Program-made: the position numbers and the translations under genes | Source: Lachnospiraceae bacterium XBB1006 | Lineage (GTDB): Bacteria; Bacillota; Clostridia; Lachnospirales; Lachnospiraceae | Assembly (NCBI GenBank): GCA_900115795.1 | Contig: FOXT01000005.1 | Span: 243,015 to 307,014, forward strand | Direction: 5' to 3' | DNA length: 64,000 nt | Shown here: positions 16,858-25,650 of the stretch, piece by piece | How positions within the stretch are numbered: the first letter of the stretch is position 1 | Layout: each line of letters begins with the position of its first letter | Notes under the pieces: generated by a model | Told to the model about the DNA's origin: nothing | Seen by the model: only the letters and a program-made list of their open reading frames with translations | Database searches by the model: none

Positions 16858-17514
16858 ATGAGTGCAGAGCGATTAACGTTAACCGGTATGGTGCTACTAG
16901 CTGCGCCTGTGGGAGACTACGATAAGCGCCTTGTGATATTAACCAAAGAACGGGGGCGGGTAAGCGCTTTTGCAAGAGGAGCCAGAAGACAGAATTCGGC
17001 AATGATTGCAGCGGCCAACCCCTTTTGTTTTGCGGAATTTGAGTGTTACGAAGGCCGGGATTCCTACAGCGTTGTGAAAGCAAATGTAAAGAACTACTTT
17101 CGGGAACTGGCAGAGCATCCGGTGCTTGCAGGATACGGTTTTTACTTTTTGGAAATTGCCAACTATTACACCCGGGAGAATTTAGATGAGACGATGATGC
17201 TTAAGCTTTTGTATCAGTCAATGCGGGCACTTTTGTCCGAAAAAATAGAGAATCGTCTCATTCGTCGTATTTTTGAAATGAAAGCCATGGTAATCAATGG
17301 AGAGTATCCGGTGGTGGGAGAACAAGCCGGACTGGAGAAAGCAACGGTGTATGCCCTGTCATTTATTACGAATACCCCGGTAGAACGGTTGTATACCTTT
17401 CAGGTGACGGAAAAAATATATGGAGAAATGGCGGAAATTATTGATACTTTTATGAAAAAACATATTGATCGGTCCTTTAAGTCATTAGAAATCCTTCAAA
17501 TGATGGAGCAATAG
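16858..17514 (+). CDS. recO: DNA repair protein RecO, short form without zinc cysteines
   Basis: A 218-residue RecO homologue. The N-terminal OB-fold is clear (TGMVLLAAPVGDYDKRLVILTKERGRVSAFARGARR), as is the helical domain (NYFRELAEHPVLAGYGFYFLEIANYYTREN). RecO mediates RecA loading onto SSB-coated DNA with RecR. Typical family members are 240-260 residues and carry a Cys4 zinc site after the KAMxxNGxxP motif; here KAMVINGEYPVVGE is followed by no cysteine cluster and the protein is shorter. It is co-transcribed with era. Confidence 0.88.
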   Translation: MSAERLTLTGMVLLAAPVGDYDKRLVILTKERGRVSAFARGARRQNSAMIAAANPFCFAEFECYEGRDSYSVVKANVKNYFRELAEHPVLAGYGFYFLEIANYYTRENLDETMMLKLLYQSMRALLSEKIENRLIRRIFEMKAMVINGEYPVVGEQAGLEKATVYALSFITNTPVERLYTFQVTEKIYGEMAEIIDTFMKKHIDRSFKSLEILQMMEQ

Positions 17515-17526
17515 GGACATGTTTTC

Positions 17527-17555
17527 TTTACAAATGCATAGAAAAAAGGTATAAT
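17527..17555 (+). promoter_or_regulatory. Promoter for the lipoprotein gene
   Basis: TTTACA (-35), 17-nt spacer, TATAAT (-10), directly after recO. Near-consensus sigma-A promoter. Confidence 0.72.
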
Positions 17556-17584
17556 GAGAAAAGTTTTGAACAGGAGGGATGTTC

Positions 17585-18202
17585 GTGAAGAAAATTAGCT
17601 TAGGAGTATGTCTTTTTCTTATGGTTTTATTGGCAAGTGGATGCAGCTCCACATTTGAAACCAAGGAAAGCGCGGTGTATGTAAAGGACAACGGGCAAGT
17701 GATTGAAGCAAATGTGGAGACATTTGCTCAGAAATATTATGATGAGAAAGAATTAAAGAGCTTCGTGGAAGAGAGCATCGATGCATATAACAAAGAGCAT
17801 GATGGCAAAGGAGTGTCTTTGGAAGAACTGAAAGTGGAAGATAAGAAGGCGAAGATGTTCCTTGCGTATGAAAGCGGAAAGGACTTTAAGCAATTTCATG
17901 GAGAGCCTTTTTTTGCGGGAACCATGGCAGAAGCAATGAGCGAAGGCTATGCGCTTGATGATACGTTTTACAAAGTGGAAGGAAAGAAGCTTGGCAAGAC
18001 GGTTGGAAGCGATGAGCTTGAGAACGATTTGCAGGTAGTGATTATGAAGGAACGTATGGGAGTAAAGGTTAGTGGAACCATTTGCTATGTGTCCGATAAT
18101 GTGAAGATTGTAGATGAGAACACGGTTACTCCGGTGCGTGATGAGAAGCATCAGATTATTGAGAACTATGGAGACGAGTACATCGTCGTGATTTATAAGT
18201 AA
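17585..18202 (+). CDS. Putative lipoprotein of unknown function
   Basis: A 205-residue protein with a lipoprotein signal peptide: MKKISLGVCLFLMVLLASGC, where LASGC is the lipobox and the Cys is lipidated. The mature part is charged and rich in Lys/Glu with no domain that I recognise. An ATG at 17579 is in frame, but AGGAGG ends one base before it; the GTG at 17585 has 7-nt spacing and begins right at the signal peptide, so GTG is preferred. A strong promoter precedes it. glyS follows 12 nt after and may be partly read through from here. Confidence 0.8.
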   Translation: MKKISLGVCLFLMVLLASGCSSTFETKESAVYVKDNGQVIEANVETFAQKYYDEKELKSFVEESIDAYNKEHDGKGVSLEELKVEDKKAKMFLAYESGKDFKQFHGEPFFAGTMAEAMSEGYALDDTFYKVEGKKLGKTVGSDELENDLQVVIMKERMGVKVSGTICYVSDNVKIVDENTVTPVRDEKHQIIENYGDEYIVVIYK

Positions 18203-18214
18203 GAGGAGAGAAAC

Positions 18215-19603
18215 ATGGAAAAGACAATGGAGAAAATTGTAGCATTAGCAAAATCCAGAGGATTTATCTTCCCTGGTTCCGAGATTTATGGCGGATTGGC
18301 CAACACCTGGGATTACGGTAATCTGGGCGTTGAGTTTAAGAACAACGTAAAGAAGGCATGGTGGAAGAAATTTATTCAGGAAAATCCGTATAACGTAGGT
18401 GTGGATTGCGCGATTCTGATGAATCCGCAGACTTGGGTGACCACCGGACATGTGGGTGGATTCTCAGATCCGTTGATGGATTGTAAGGAGTGTCATGCAA
18501 GATTTCGTGCAGATCAGTTGATTGAAGAGTTTAATCTTGCAAATGGTCTGACGATGGACAAACCGTTGGATGCAATGACAACGGAAGAGATGCAGAACTA
18601 TATTGCAGAGAAGCAGATTCCTTGCCCAACTTGCGGCAAGCACAATTATACAGATATTCGTCAGTTTAACCTGATGTTTAAGACCTTCCAGGGTGTTACG
18701 GAAGATGCGAAGAATACCGTTTATCTTCGTCCGGAGACTGCACAGGGTATTTTCTTGAACTTTAAGAACGTACAACGTACATCAAGAAAGAAGATTCCTT
18801 TTGGAATTGGTCAGGTTGGTAAATCCTTCCGTAACGAAATTACACCGGGTAACTTTACATTCCGTACAAGAGAATTTGAACAGATGGAATTGGAATTTTT
18901 CTGCGAGCCCGGAACCGATTTGGAGTGGTTCTCCTATTGGAGAAACTTCTGTGTGGAATGGTTAAAGAGCTTAGGCTTGAAAGAAGAAGAATTACGTTTG
19001 CGTGATCATGAGAAGGAAGAACTTGCATTCTACAGCAACGCAACCACCGATATTGAGTATCTGTTCCCATTTGGATGGGGCGAGCTGTGGGGAATTGCAG
19101 ACCGTACAGATTACGACCTGAGCAGACACCAGGAAGCATCGAAAGAAGACCTTACGTATTTTGATGATGAGAAGAAGGAAAAATATCTTCCGTACGTTAT
19201 TGAGCCGTCTCTTGGAGCAGACCGTGTGGCACTGGCATTTTTATGTGCTGCATACGATGAAGAAGAATTAGAGGGTGGAGACATCCGTACCGTACTTCAT
19301 CTGCATCCGGCATTGGCTCCGGTTAAGATTGGCGTGTTGCCACTTTCCAAGAAATTGAATGATGGCGCATTAAAGATTTATGAACAGCTCAGTAAGACGT
19401 ATTACTGCGAATTTGATGATAGAGGAAACATTGGTAAACGTTACAGAAGACAGGATGAAATTGGAACTCCTTTCTGTGTAACCTATGACTTTGATTCCGA
19501 AGAAGATCATGCGGTAACAGTGCGTGATCGCGATACCATGGAGCAAGAGCGTGTAGCAATTGCAGATTTGGATGCTTATTTTGCAAAAAAACTTGCATTT
19601 TAG
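18215..19603 (+). CDS. glyS: Glycyl-tRNA synthetase, single-chain (alpha2) type
   Basis: A 462-residue class II synthetase that charges tRNA-Gly. Class II motif 2 is in [22 protein letters not shown], motif 3 in [13 protein letters not shown] zinc-like cysteine insertion ([11 protein letters not shown] and CPTCGKHNY) lies near residue 90-145. This is the eukaryote/archaea-like form found in some Firmicutes, not the alpha/beta GlyQ-GlyS form. Ribosome binding site AAGAGGAGAG is well placed. No T-box leader is visible upstream; the gap to the lipoprotein is only 12 nt. Confidence 0.96.
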   Translation: MEKTMEKIVALAKSRGFIFPGSEIYGGLANTWDYGNLGVEFKNNVKKAWWKKFIQENPYNVGVDCAILMNPQTWVTTGHVGGFSDPLMDCKECHARFRADQLIEEFNLANGLTMDKPLDAMTTEEMQNYIAEKQIPCPTCGKHNYTDIRQFNLMFKTFQGVTEDAKNTVYLRPETAQGIFLNFKNVQRTSRKKIPFGIGQVGKSFRNEITPGNFTFRTREFEQMELEFFCEPGTDLEWFSYWRNFCVEWLKSLGLKEEELRLRDHEKEELAFYSNATTDIEYLFPFGWGELWGIADRTDYDLSRHQEASKEDLTYFDDEKKEKYLPYVIEPSLGADRVALAFLCAAYDEEELEGGDIRTVLHLHPALAPVKIGVLPLSKKLNDGALKIYEQLSKTYYCEFDDRGNIGKRYRRQDEIGTPFCVTYDFDSEEDHAVTVRDRDTMEQERVAIADLDAYFAKKLAF

Positions 19604-19709
19604 CATGAAAGTGGTCTATAATAAGTTTCTATGGATGTGTTCACAGAACTTACACACATAGTAGGTTTATAGAAGGAAAAATAATGTAAGAAGTGAGGAG
19701 GAATCAGGA

Positions 19710-20915
19710 ATGAAGATTTCTGAAAAAATCAAACAGTGTTCTCTTTCACCAATGCGTAAATTTCATCCTTACGCAGTGAAAGCAGAAGAAGCAGGAAAGA
19801 AAATTTATCGTTTAAACATTGGACAGCCGGATATTAAGACTCCGGAGCAGTACTTTGAGGCAGTGCGTAACTTTACACAGCCGGTACTTGCTTATGCACC
19901 ATCACCGGGATTGCCGGTTATGGTAGATGCCATTGTTGATTATTATAAGAGAATTGGTGCAAACTTTACCGCAGATGATGTCATTATTACAACCGGTGGT
20001 AGTGAAGCATTATCCATCTTATTTGCATGTATTTTGGATCAGGGAAGTGAAGTGCTGATTCCTGAACCATTCTATCCGAACTATAACACCATGATTCGTG
20101 TTGCAGGCGGACAGATTCGACCGATTCCAACTTCTCCGGAAGAGGGATATCGTTACGCAGTTAAAGAGAAGATTGAAAGTGTAATTACAGAGAATACAAG
20201 AGCAATCATGGTAACCAACCCGGGTAACCCAACGGGTGTTGTATTAACCAGAGAAGAGATGCAGGTCATCGCAGATGTTGCCAAAGAGCATGATTTATAT
20301 GTAATTGGTGACGAAGTATACCGTGAGTTTGTTTACGGTGGTGAACCGCTTGCATCCATGGCACAGTTCAAAGAGATTGAACAGAACGTGGTCATTATTG
20401 ACTCCGTATCCAAACGTTTCTCCGCATGTGGAGCACGTATCGGAGCATTGTTATCCAAGAACAGTGAGTTAATGGGACATGCCATGAAGATGGCACAGGC
20501 AAGATTGTCAGTTGCTACCCTTGATCAGGTTGCTTCTGCAGCTCTTTATAGCTGCGATGAGAACTACTTCAAGGCAATGAGAGAAGAATATAAGAAACGC
20601 CGTGATACCTGTTATGAAATGATTATGAAGATTCCGGGTGTTGTATGTGCAGAGCCACAGGGAGCATTCTACATGATGGCAGCACTTCCGGTTGACGACG
20701 CGGATAAATTCAATCAGTGGTTGCTTGAAGAATTCGAAGATAATAACGAGACCGTTATGTTTGCTCCGGGTGGTGGATTCTATACCGGTGGCAAAGGTAA
20801 GAATGAAGTACGTATTGCGTACGTATTAAAGCAGGCAGACTTAGAGAGAGCAATGGAATTATTAAAGCTTGGTATCGCGCAGTACAGAAAAGATGTTATG
20901 GGTTGTAACGATTAA
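19710..20915 (+). CDS. PLP-dependent class I aminotransferase (aspartate aminotransferase-like)
   Basis: A 401-residue fold-type I aminotransferase. It has TTGGSEALS, the NPGNPTG substrate/cofactor motif, GDEVYREFVYGG (the Asp that binds the PLP ring nitrogen), and DSVSKRFSACGARIG with the Schiff-base lysine. The C-terminal YTGGKGKNEVRIAYV carries the carboxylate-binding arginine. Substrate is likely aspartate or another amino acid with 2-oxoglutarate; sequence alone does not separate AspB from related activities. It sits 43 nt ahead of ppdK with a strong GGAGGAATCAGGA site of its own. Confidence 0.9.
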   Translation: MKISEKIKQCSLSPMRKFHPYAVKAEEAGKKIYRLNIGQPDIKTPEQYFEAVRNFTQPVLAYAPSPGLPVMVDAIVDYYKRIGANFTADDVIITTGGSEALSILFACILDQGSEVLIPEPFYPNYNTMIRVAGGQIRPIPTSPEEGYRYAVKEKIESVITENTRAIMVTNPGNPTGVVLTREEMQVIADVAKEHDLYVIGDEVYREFVYGGEPLASMAQFKEIEQNVVIIDSVSKRFSACGARIGALLSKNSELMGHAMKMAQARLSVATLDQVASAALYSCDENYFKAMREEYKKRRDTCYEMIMKIPGVVCAEPQGAFYMMAALPVDDADKFNQWLLEEFEDNNETVMFAPGGGFYTGGKGKNEVRIAYVLKQADLERAMELLKLGIAQYRKDVMGCND

Positions 20916-20958
20916 TTCGTTTACATAAAGAAAAGCTATAAATTAGGAGGAATTATTA

Positions 20959-23592
20959 ATGGCAAAGAAGTACTGCTACCTTTTTAGTGAAGGAAATGCA
21001 AACATGAGAGAACTTCTCGGTGGAAAAGGTGCCAACCTTGCAGAAATGACCAACATTGGTCTTCCTGTACCACAGGGATTTACCATTTCTACGGAGGCTT
21101 GTACTCAGTATTATGAAGATGGTCGCGAGATCAATCCTGAAATCATGGCTGAAATCAATGAATACATCGTTAAGATGGAAGAGATTACAGGTAAGAAATT
21201 TGGAGATAAAGAGAATCCTCTTTTGGTTTCTGTACGTTCCGGAGCTAGAGCTTCCATGCCTGGTATGATGGATACAATCTTAAACCTTGGATTAAACGAG
21301 GATGTTGTTGAAACAATTGCTAAGGCATCCGGTAATGCTCGTTGGGCTTGGGATTGCTACAGAAGATTTATCCAGATGTATTCCGACGTTGTAATGGAAG
21401 TTGGAAAGAAATATTTCGAGGAATTAATCGATAAGATGAAAGCTGACCGCGGAGTAACACAGGACGTTGAGCTTACAGCTGAAGATTTGAAAGAACTTGC
21501 AAATCAGTTCAAGGCTGAATACAAAGCAAAGATTGGTGTTGACTTCCCAGCTGATCCAAAGGAGCAGTTAATCGGAGCTGTTAAGGCTGTATTCCGTTCT
21601 TGGGATAACCCACGTGCAAACGTATATCGTCGTGATAACGATATTCCATATTCCTGGGGTACTGCTGTAAACGTACAGTCCATGGCGTTTGGTAACATGG
21701 GTGATGATTGTGGTACCGGTGTTGCATTTACTCGTGATCCGGCTACAGGAGAAAAGGGATTATTCGGTGAGTTCTTAACCAATGCACAGGGTGAGGACGT
21801 TGTTGCCGGAGTTCGTACTCCTATGAAGATTGCAGAAATGGAGCAGAAGTTCCCAGAAGCATTCAAACAGTTTACAGAAGTATGTAAGACACTTGAGAAT
21901 CACTATCGTGATATGCAGGATATGGAATTTACCGTTGAGCATGGTAAATTATACATGTTACAGACACGTAACGGAAAGAGAACTGCACAGGCTGCATTAA
22001 AGATTGCTTGTGACCTTGTAGATGAGGGAATGAGAACAGAAGAAGAAGCTGTTGCAATGATTGATCCTCGTAACTTAGATACCTTACTTCATCCACAGTT
22101 TGATGCTGCTGCATTAAAGGCTGCAACACCAGCTGGTAAGGGACTTGGAGCATCTCCGGGTGCTGCTTGCGGTAAGGTTGTATTTACAGCAGAAGATGCT
22201 GAAACCTGGGCTGCCAGAGGCGAGAAAGTAGTTCTTGTTCGTCTTGAGACTTCTCCGGAAGATATTACCGGTATGAAGGTTGCACAGGGTATTTTAACCG
22301 TTCGTGGTGGTATGACATCTCACGCTGCCGTTGTAGCACGTGGTATGGGTACCTGCTGTGTATCCGGATGTGGAGACATCGCTATGGACGAAGCTAACAA
22401 GAAATTTACATTGGCTGGAAAAGAGTACCATGAAGGAGATTACATTTCCTTAGACGGTACTACCGGTAACATCTACGATGGTCAGATTAAGACGGTAGAT
22501 GCTCAGATTGCTGGTGAGTTCGGTCGTGTAATGGCATGGGCAGATAAATATCGTAGATTAAAAGTACGTACCAATGCAGATACTCCTCGTGATGCTAAGA
22601 AAGCTCGTGAGCTTGGTGCAGAAGGTATCGGACTTTGCCGTACAGAGCATATGTTCTTCGAAGAAGACAGAATTGCTGCATTCCGTGAAATGATTTGTGC
22701 TGATACAGTAGAAGGCCGTGAGGCAGCTCTTGATAAGATTCTTCCATATCAGCAGGGAGACTTCAAGGCATTGTATGAAGCTTTGGAAGGTAACCCAGTT
22801 ACCATTCGTTTCCTTGATCCGCCACTTCACGAGTTCGTTCCTACTGAGGAAGCTGACATCGAGAAGTTGGCTAAGGCTCAGGGCAAGAGTGTAGAGCAGA
22901 TTAAGACATTAATCGATAGCTTACATGAGTTCAACCCAATGATGGGACATAGAGGATGCCGTCTTGCAGTTACCTATCCGGAAATTGCTAAGATGCAGAC
23001 CAAGGCTGTTATTCGTGCAGCAATCGAAGTACAGAATGCTCATCCGGAATGGACAGTAAGACCGGAAATCATGATTCCACTTGTTGGAGAAGTGAAAGAG
23101 TTAAAATTCGTTAAGAAAGTAGTTGTTGAAACCGCAGATGCTGAAATCGCAGCAGCAGGTGCAAAATTAGAGTACGAAGTTGGTACTATGATTGAGATTC
23201 CTCGTGCATGCTTAACAGCAGATGACATTGCAAAAGAAGCTGATTTCTTCTGCTTCGGAACCAACGACTTAACACAGATGACTTATGGATTCTCTCGTGA
23301 TGATGCTGGTAAGTTCTTAGATGCTTACTACGACAAGAAGATCCTTGAGAGTGATCCATTTGCTAAGCTTGACCAGACTGGTGTTGGTAAGTTAATGGAT
23401 ATGTCCATCAAACTTGGTAAACCGGTGAACCCAAGCTTACACATCGGTATCTGTGGAGAGCACGGTGGAGATCCATCTTCCGTAGAGTTCTGCCACAAGA
23501 TTGGTTTGGACTATGTAAGCTGTAGCCCATTCCGTGTACCGATTGCGAGACTGGCTGCAGCACAGGCAGCTATCGCCGAGTCACGTCAGTAA
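20959..23592 (+). CDS. ppdK: Pyruvate, phosphate dikinase
   Basis: An 877-residue enzyme that interconverts pyruvate, ATP and Pi with PEP, AMP and PPi, used by anaerobes in glycolysis or gluconeogenesis. Order: N-terminal ATP-grasp domain (GGKGANLAEMTN), the swivelling phosphohistidine domain with GGMTSHAAVVARGMG (His near residue 454, preceded by the regulatory Thr), and the C-terminal PEP/pyruvate barrel (IGLCRTEHMFF, FGTNDLTQMTYGFSRDD, ICGEHGGDP). Codon use is strongly biased to a few codons, which fits high expression. Strong AGGAGG site; ends in a structured 3' region and terminator. Confidence 0.97.
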   Translation: MAKKYCYLFSEGNANMRELLGGKGANLAEMTNIGLPVPQGFTISTEACTQYYEDGREINPEIMAEINEYIVKMEEITGKKFGDKENPLLVSVRSGARASMPGMMDTILNLGLNEDVVETIAKASGNARWAWDCYRRFIQMYSDVVMEVGKKYFEELIDKMKADRGVTQDVELTAEDLKELANQFKAEYKAKIGVDFPADPKEQLIGAVKAVFRSWDNPRANVYRRDNDIPYSWGTAVNVQSMAFGNMGDDCGTGVAFTRDPATGEKGLFGEFLTNAQGEDVVAGVRTPMKIAEMEQKFPEAFKQFTEVCKTLENHYRDMQDMEFTVEHGKLYMLQTRNGKRTAQAALKIACDLVDEGMRTEEEAVAMIDPRNLDTLLHPQFDAAALKAATPAGKGLGASPGAACGKVVFTAEDAETWAARGEKVVLVRLETSPEDITGMKVAQGILTVRGGMTSHAAVVARGMGTCCVSGCGDIAMDEANKKFTLAGKEYHEGDYISLDGTTGNIYDGQIKTVDAQIAGEFGRVMAWADKYRRLKVRTNADTPRDAKKARELGAEGIGLCRTEHMFFEEDRIAAFREMICADTVEGREAALDKILPYQQGDFKALYEALEGNPVTIRFLDPPLHEFVPTEEADIEKLAKAQGKSVEQIKTLIDSLHEFNPMMGHRGCRLAVTYPEIAKMQTKAVIRAAIEVQNAHPEWTVRPEIMIPLVGEVKELKFVKKVVVETADAEIAAAGAKLEYEVGTMIEIPRACLTADDIAKEADFFCFGTNDLTQMTYGFSRDDAGKFLDAYYDKKILESDPFAKLDQTGVGKLMDMSIKLGKPVNPSLHIGICGEHGGDPSSVEFCHKIGLDYVSCSPFRVPIARLAAAQAAIAESRQ

Positions 23593-23600
23593 AAGAACCG

Positions 23601-23698
23601 AGCTGTTTTTTGGGAACTTATGAAATCTCGAAAGATTTTATGAGGCAAAGTATGAGGATTTATCATCCGAAAAATACTTTCCATTTCCCAGAAAAGCT
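23601..23698 (+). other. Structured 3' untranslated region of ppdK
   Basis: Outer pairing between 23601-23616 (AGCTGTTTTTTGGGAA) and 23684-23698 (TTTCCCAGAAAAGCT) with a few bulges encloses AAATCT-CGAA-AGATTT and AAAGTAT/ATACTTT, the latter with an inner GGAT/ATCC. This makes a branched structure before the terminator. Function unknown. Confidence 0.6.
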
Positions 23699-23718
23699 TG
23701 AAATAAAGCTATTCCTAG

Positions 23719-23753
23719 TATAGGGTGTCTGCTTAGGCACCCTATATTTTTTT
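23719..23753 (+). terminator. Terminator of ppdK
   Basis: Perfect 9-bp stem TATAGGGTG / CACCCTATA with a 10-nt loop, then seven T. It ends the core-gene block; accessory DNA follows. Confidence 0.92.
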
Positions 23754-23814
23754 AGAAAAAATATATTTCTACCAAAGCTGTATGAAGTCATGATATAAGA
23801 ATTTGTTGACTGCA

Positions 23815-23897
23815 TTCGACAAAAAATCGAAGCATTTGTTTCAAAAATCGTAACACGAAAAAACTACTATTTTGATGTTTGTTTCGAAAATCGAAAC
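23815..23897 (+). promoter_or_regulatory. Three operator-like palindromes upstream of an XRE regulator
   Basis: Three related inverted repeats: TTCGACAAAAAATCGAA (23815-23831), GTTTCAAAAATCGTAAC (23838-23854) and the perfect GTTTCGAAAATCGAAAC (23881-23897). The last ends 18 nt before the regulator ATG. A TTGACT lies at 23806-23811 but no well-spaced -10 was found. Likely autoregulatory sites for the next gene. Confidence 0.65.
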
Positions 23898-23915
23898 TTT
23901 GAAGGAGGTTAAAAA

Positions 23916-24251
23916 ATGTCGGAATTTACAGCTAAGAAGTTAAAAGAGGCTCGCATGAGGGCAGAATTATCACAAGATGAAGCTGCTAATTTTATGAAAC
24001 TTAATAAGCGTGCAATTAGTCAGATAGAAGCTGGTCAGAGAAATGTATCTGCAGATGAGCTTGCACAGTTCTCACGCATCTACAATGTTGATGTAAGGGA
24101 ATTACTTTTCATCGAATTTACAGAAGAAGGGGAAGAGCAGCGGCTTGCTGCCAAATACAGTTCGTTTTTTAAGCTGCTTGAGCAACTCTCTGATCGAGAA
24201 GTGGAAGATGTTTATTGGGTAATGAAGCGTAAGATAGAGGGAGTTCTTTAA
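23916..24251 (+). CDS. XRE-family transcriptional regulator
   Basis: A 111-residue protein with an N-terminal HTH-XRE domain (about residues 5-62: LKEARMRAELSQDEAANFMKLNKRAISQIEAGQRNVS) and a short charged C-terminal part that may dimerise. It has a strong AAGGAGG site. Three palindromes upstream suggest it represses itself. A terminator follows, so it is monocistronic. Its target beyond itself is unknown; it stands between the core genes and the cargo region. Confidence 0.85.
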   Translation: MSEFTAKKLKEARMRAELSQDEAANFMKLNKRAISQIEAGQRNVSADELAQFSRIYNVDVRELLFIEFTEEGEEQRLAAKYSSFFKLLEQLSDREVEDVYWVMKRKIEGVL

Positions 24252-24265
24252 AACTTAATTAATGG

Positions 24266-24306
24266 AATGCCTGCATTGCAGATGATATCTGCTTTGCAGG
24301 CATTTT
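24266..24306 (+). terminator. Terminator after the XRE gene
   Basis: Long near-perfect hairpin: AATGCCTGCA / TGCAGGCATT with inner GCAGAT / ATCTGC, followed by TTTTG. The T-run is short but the stem is very strong. Confidence 0.75.
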
Positions 24307-24327
24307 GAATTAGGAGATAATAAAGGG

Positions 24328-24520
24328 TTGCGGACAAGAAAAAAGTGTGATAATATTGTTTCGTATTAGCAGGAGTGCTAATATATTTTTCATAACTCAT
24401 GCCCCTTAATTGCTTGTGATTAAGGGGTACTCCCCGAATAGAGGAACCATTTATAATAAACTTTACAAAAAGCTGACCTTACGAGAGAGGATAATCTCTT
24501 GTATGGTCAGCTTTTGGTTT
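24328..24520 (+). ncRNA. Candidate small RNA or orphan leader
   Basis: No ORF with a ribosome binding site is seen here. A weak promoter (TTGCGG 24328-24333, 17 nt, TAATAT 24351-24356) is followed by the palindrome ATTAGCA-GGAG-TGCTAAT (24365-24382), the hairpin CCCCTTAAT/ATTAAGGGG, and a terminator with AAAAGCTGACC / GGTCAGCTTTT (24467-24515) enclosing GAGAG/CTCT. This predicts a transcript of about 160 nt. The first palindrome contains GAGTGCTAA, half of a CIRCE element, but lacks the standard 9-nt centre. Confidence 0.45.
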
Positions 24521-24545
24521 CCCTGAAAATTGTATTGGTGTTTAT

Positions 24546-24839
24546 TTACGGTATGCACAGTGTCCATGTTCCGCTCTCACGATGATAATAAAGTACGATG
24601 GTTCGCATTTTATCGAGCGTAAGAATCCTACATTCGTAGAAGGTGTTTCCCGGTGGGAGAAAAGGAAATTCCGGAGCAGAGTATTGTTTATTATCACCTT
24701 TGAGAAGTCGGTATCCTTTAATGCCATAAGTCTGGTATTCTCCGTCCTCAGTCATAAGTCGTATCTTAATTGGAATGATTGTTCCGTCTGCATTATGCTG
24801 GCAGATTACATCAACTTTCTTTCGTTCGCGAATATTCAT
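24546..24839 (-). CDS. Small protein of unknown function, likely SOS-regulated
   Basis: A 97-residue protein that I do not recognise. It starts with a basic segment (MNIRERKKVDVICQHNADG) and ends in beta-strand-like sequence (RTIVLYYHRESGTWTLCIP), so a small beta-rich fold is plausible. The minus-strand ATG is preceded by GAGGTGAT at 5-6 nt. Its promoter has a LexA box in the spacer, so expression should rise on DNA damage. It is divergent from the zinc/HIRAN/GNAT cluster that starts at 25,012. It has no visible enzyme motif, signal peptide or membrane segment. Confidence 0.75.
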   Translation of the reverse strand: MNIRERKKVDVICQHNADGTIIPIKIRLMTEDGEYQTYGIKGYRLLKGDNKQYSAPEFPFLPPGNTFYECRILTLDKMRTIVLYYHRESGTWTLCIP

Positions 24840-24860
24840 AAAGCATCACCTCGCAATACC

Positions 24861-24889
24861 ATAATAGAACAAATGTTCTTGTTTGTAAA
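24861..24889 (-). promoter_or_regulatory. SOS-type promoter with LexA box in the spacer
   Basis: On the minus strand: TTTACA (-35, plus 24884-24889), 17-nt spacer, TATTAT (-10, plus 24861-24866). The spacer contains GAAC-AAAT-GTTC (plus 24867-24878), matching the Gram-positive LexA/DinR core GAAC-N4-GTTC. LexA bound here would block RNA polymerase. Confidence 0.75.
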
Positions 24890-25011
24890 TAGTGGAATTA
24901 AAAATATTTTTGTTGTACGGATTATTGGACAGACAAGGTGGTAGACTCAAGATAGTTAAAAAAAGAACCCTTTAACAAAAAGGCGCTGATGGCGTGAAAG
25001 GAGGCTGTTTT

Positions 25012-25626
25012 ATGAATGTATTTTTTAGTAACAGAGCAGGAAAACATGCTGTTTATCACCAGAAGGATTGCCCATATGAGAAACGGATCGGTGAACACAA
25101 CCGTATTGAAATCACGGTAAAGCAAGCAAAAAAGCGACATTATTGTGCATGCAAGTATTGTGGCGGTGAGAAGTGGGAAAAGCGTTTGCTTCGGGAGCGT
25201 GTCGCGAAGTGGCAAAGTCAGTATGATTTGAAGATTACTTACTGGGAAGATGCTAGCGTATTTTTCATCGAGACTAAGATTGGAAGGTGGAAGGCATGTA
25301 AGGAGCAGGACTCTACCAAATATGTACTTTATCATCAGAATGAGCGGAAACCGGGCTATCATCGCCAACACGACATGAAGAAAACGGCAAGTCTTGAGAC
25401 AATTATTGACTATGTAAGCAAGCATGACAAGGCCAAGGAAATTATTCGCGATGATTACCGAAAATTGCCGCAAAGTACCAAGCAGCAGAAGCAGTATTTT
25501 CAAAGCGCGAAGCGACGCGCTAAGAGAGCAGAGCGTAGGCGTGTTAGAAGAATATTCGCAATGTTGGAAGAACAGCAACCGGAACTAAAAGAGATTTCGA
25601 TATTCGGATACGAAATGTCGATGTAG
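25012..25626 (+). CDS. Protein with Ada-like zinc-binding N-terminal domain
   Basis: A 204-residue protein. The first 50 residues have the spacing of the Ada methylphosphotriester/metal-binding domain: VYHQKDCPYEKRI (Cys20), an N-R-I segment, a helix with xxAKKR, then HYCACKYC (Cys45, Cys47, Cys50). The remainder is basic and coiled-coil-like, ending in a very Lys/Arg-rich stretch (RAKRAERRRVRRI), which suggests nucleic-acid contact. Start ATG 25012 has GAAAGGAGG upstream; the GTG at 24994 is in frame but includes the ribosome binding site. It leads a row of three or four closely spaced genes. Function is unknown. Confidence 0.65.
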   Translation: MNVFFSNRAGKHAVYHQKDCPYEKRIGEHNRIEITVKQAKKRHYCACKYCGGEKWEKRLLRERVAKWQSQYDLKITYWEDASVFFIETKIGRWKACKEQDSTKYVLYHQNERKPGYHRQHDMKKTASLETIIDYVSKHDKAKEIIRDDYRKLPQSTKQQKQYFQSAKRRAKRAERRRVRRIFAMLEEQQPELKEISIFGYEMSM

Positions 25627-25650
25627 GGAGCTCGGAAGGAGGAAGTAGTT

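Noticed and set aside
24365-24382. CIRCE/HrcA operator
   Set aside because: Only the GAGTGCTAA half matches; the left half lacks CTC and the 9-nt centre, and no heat-shock gene follows.
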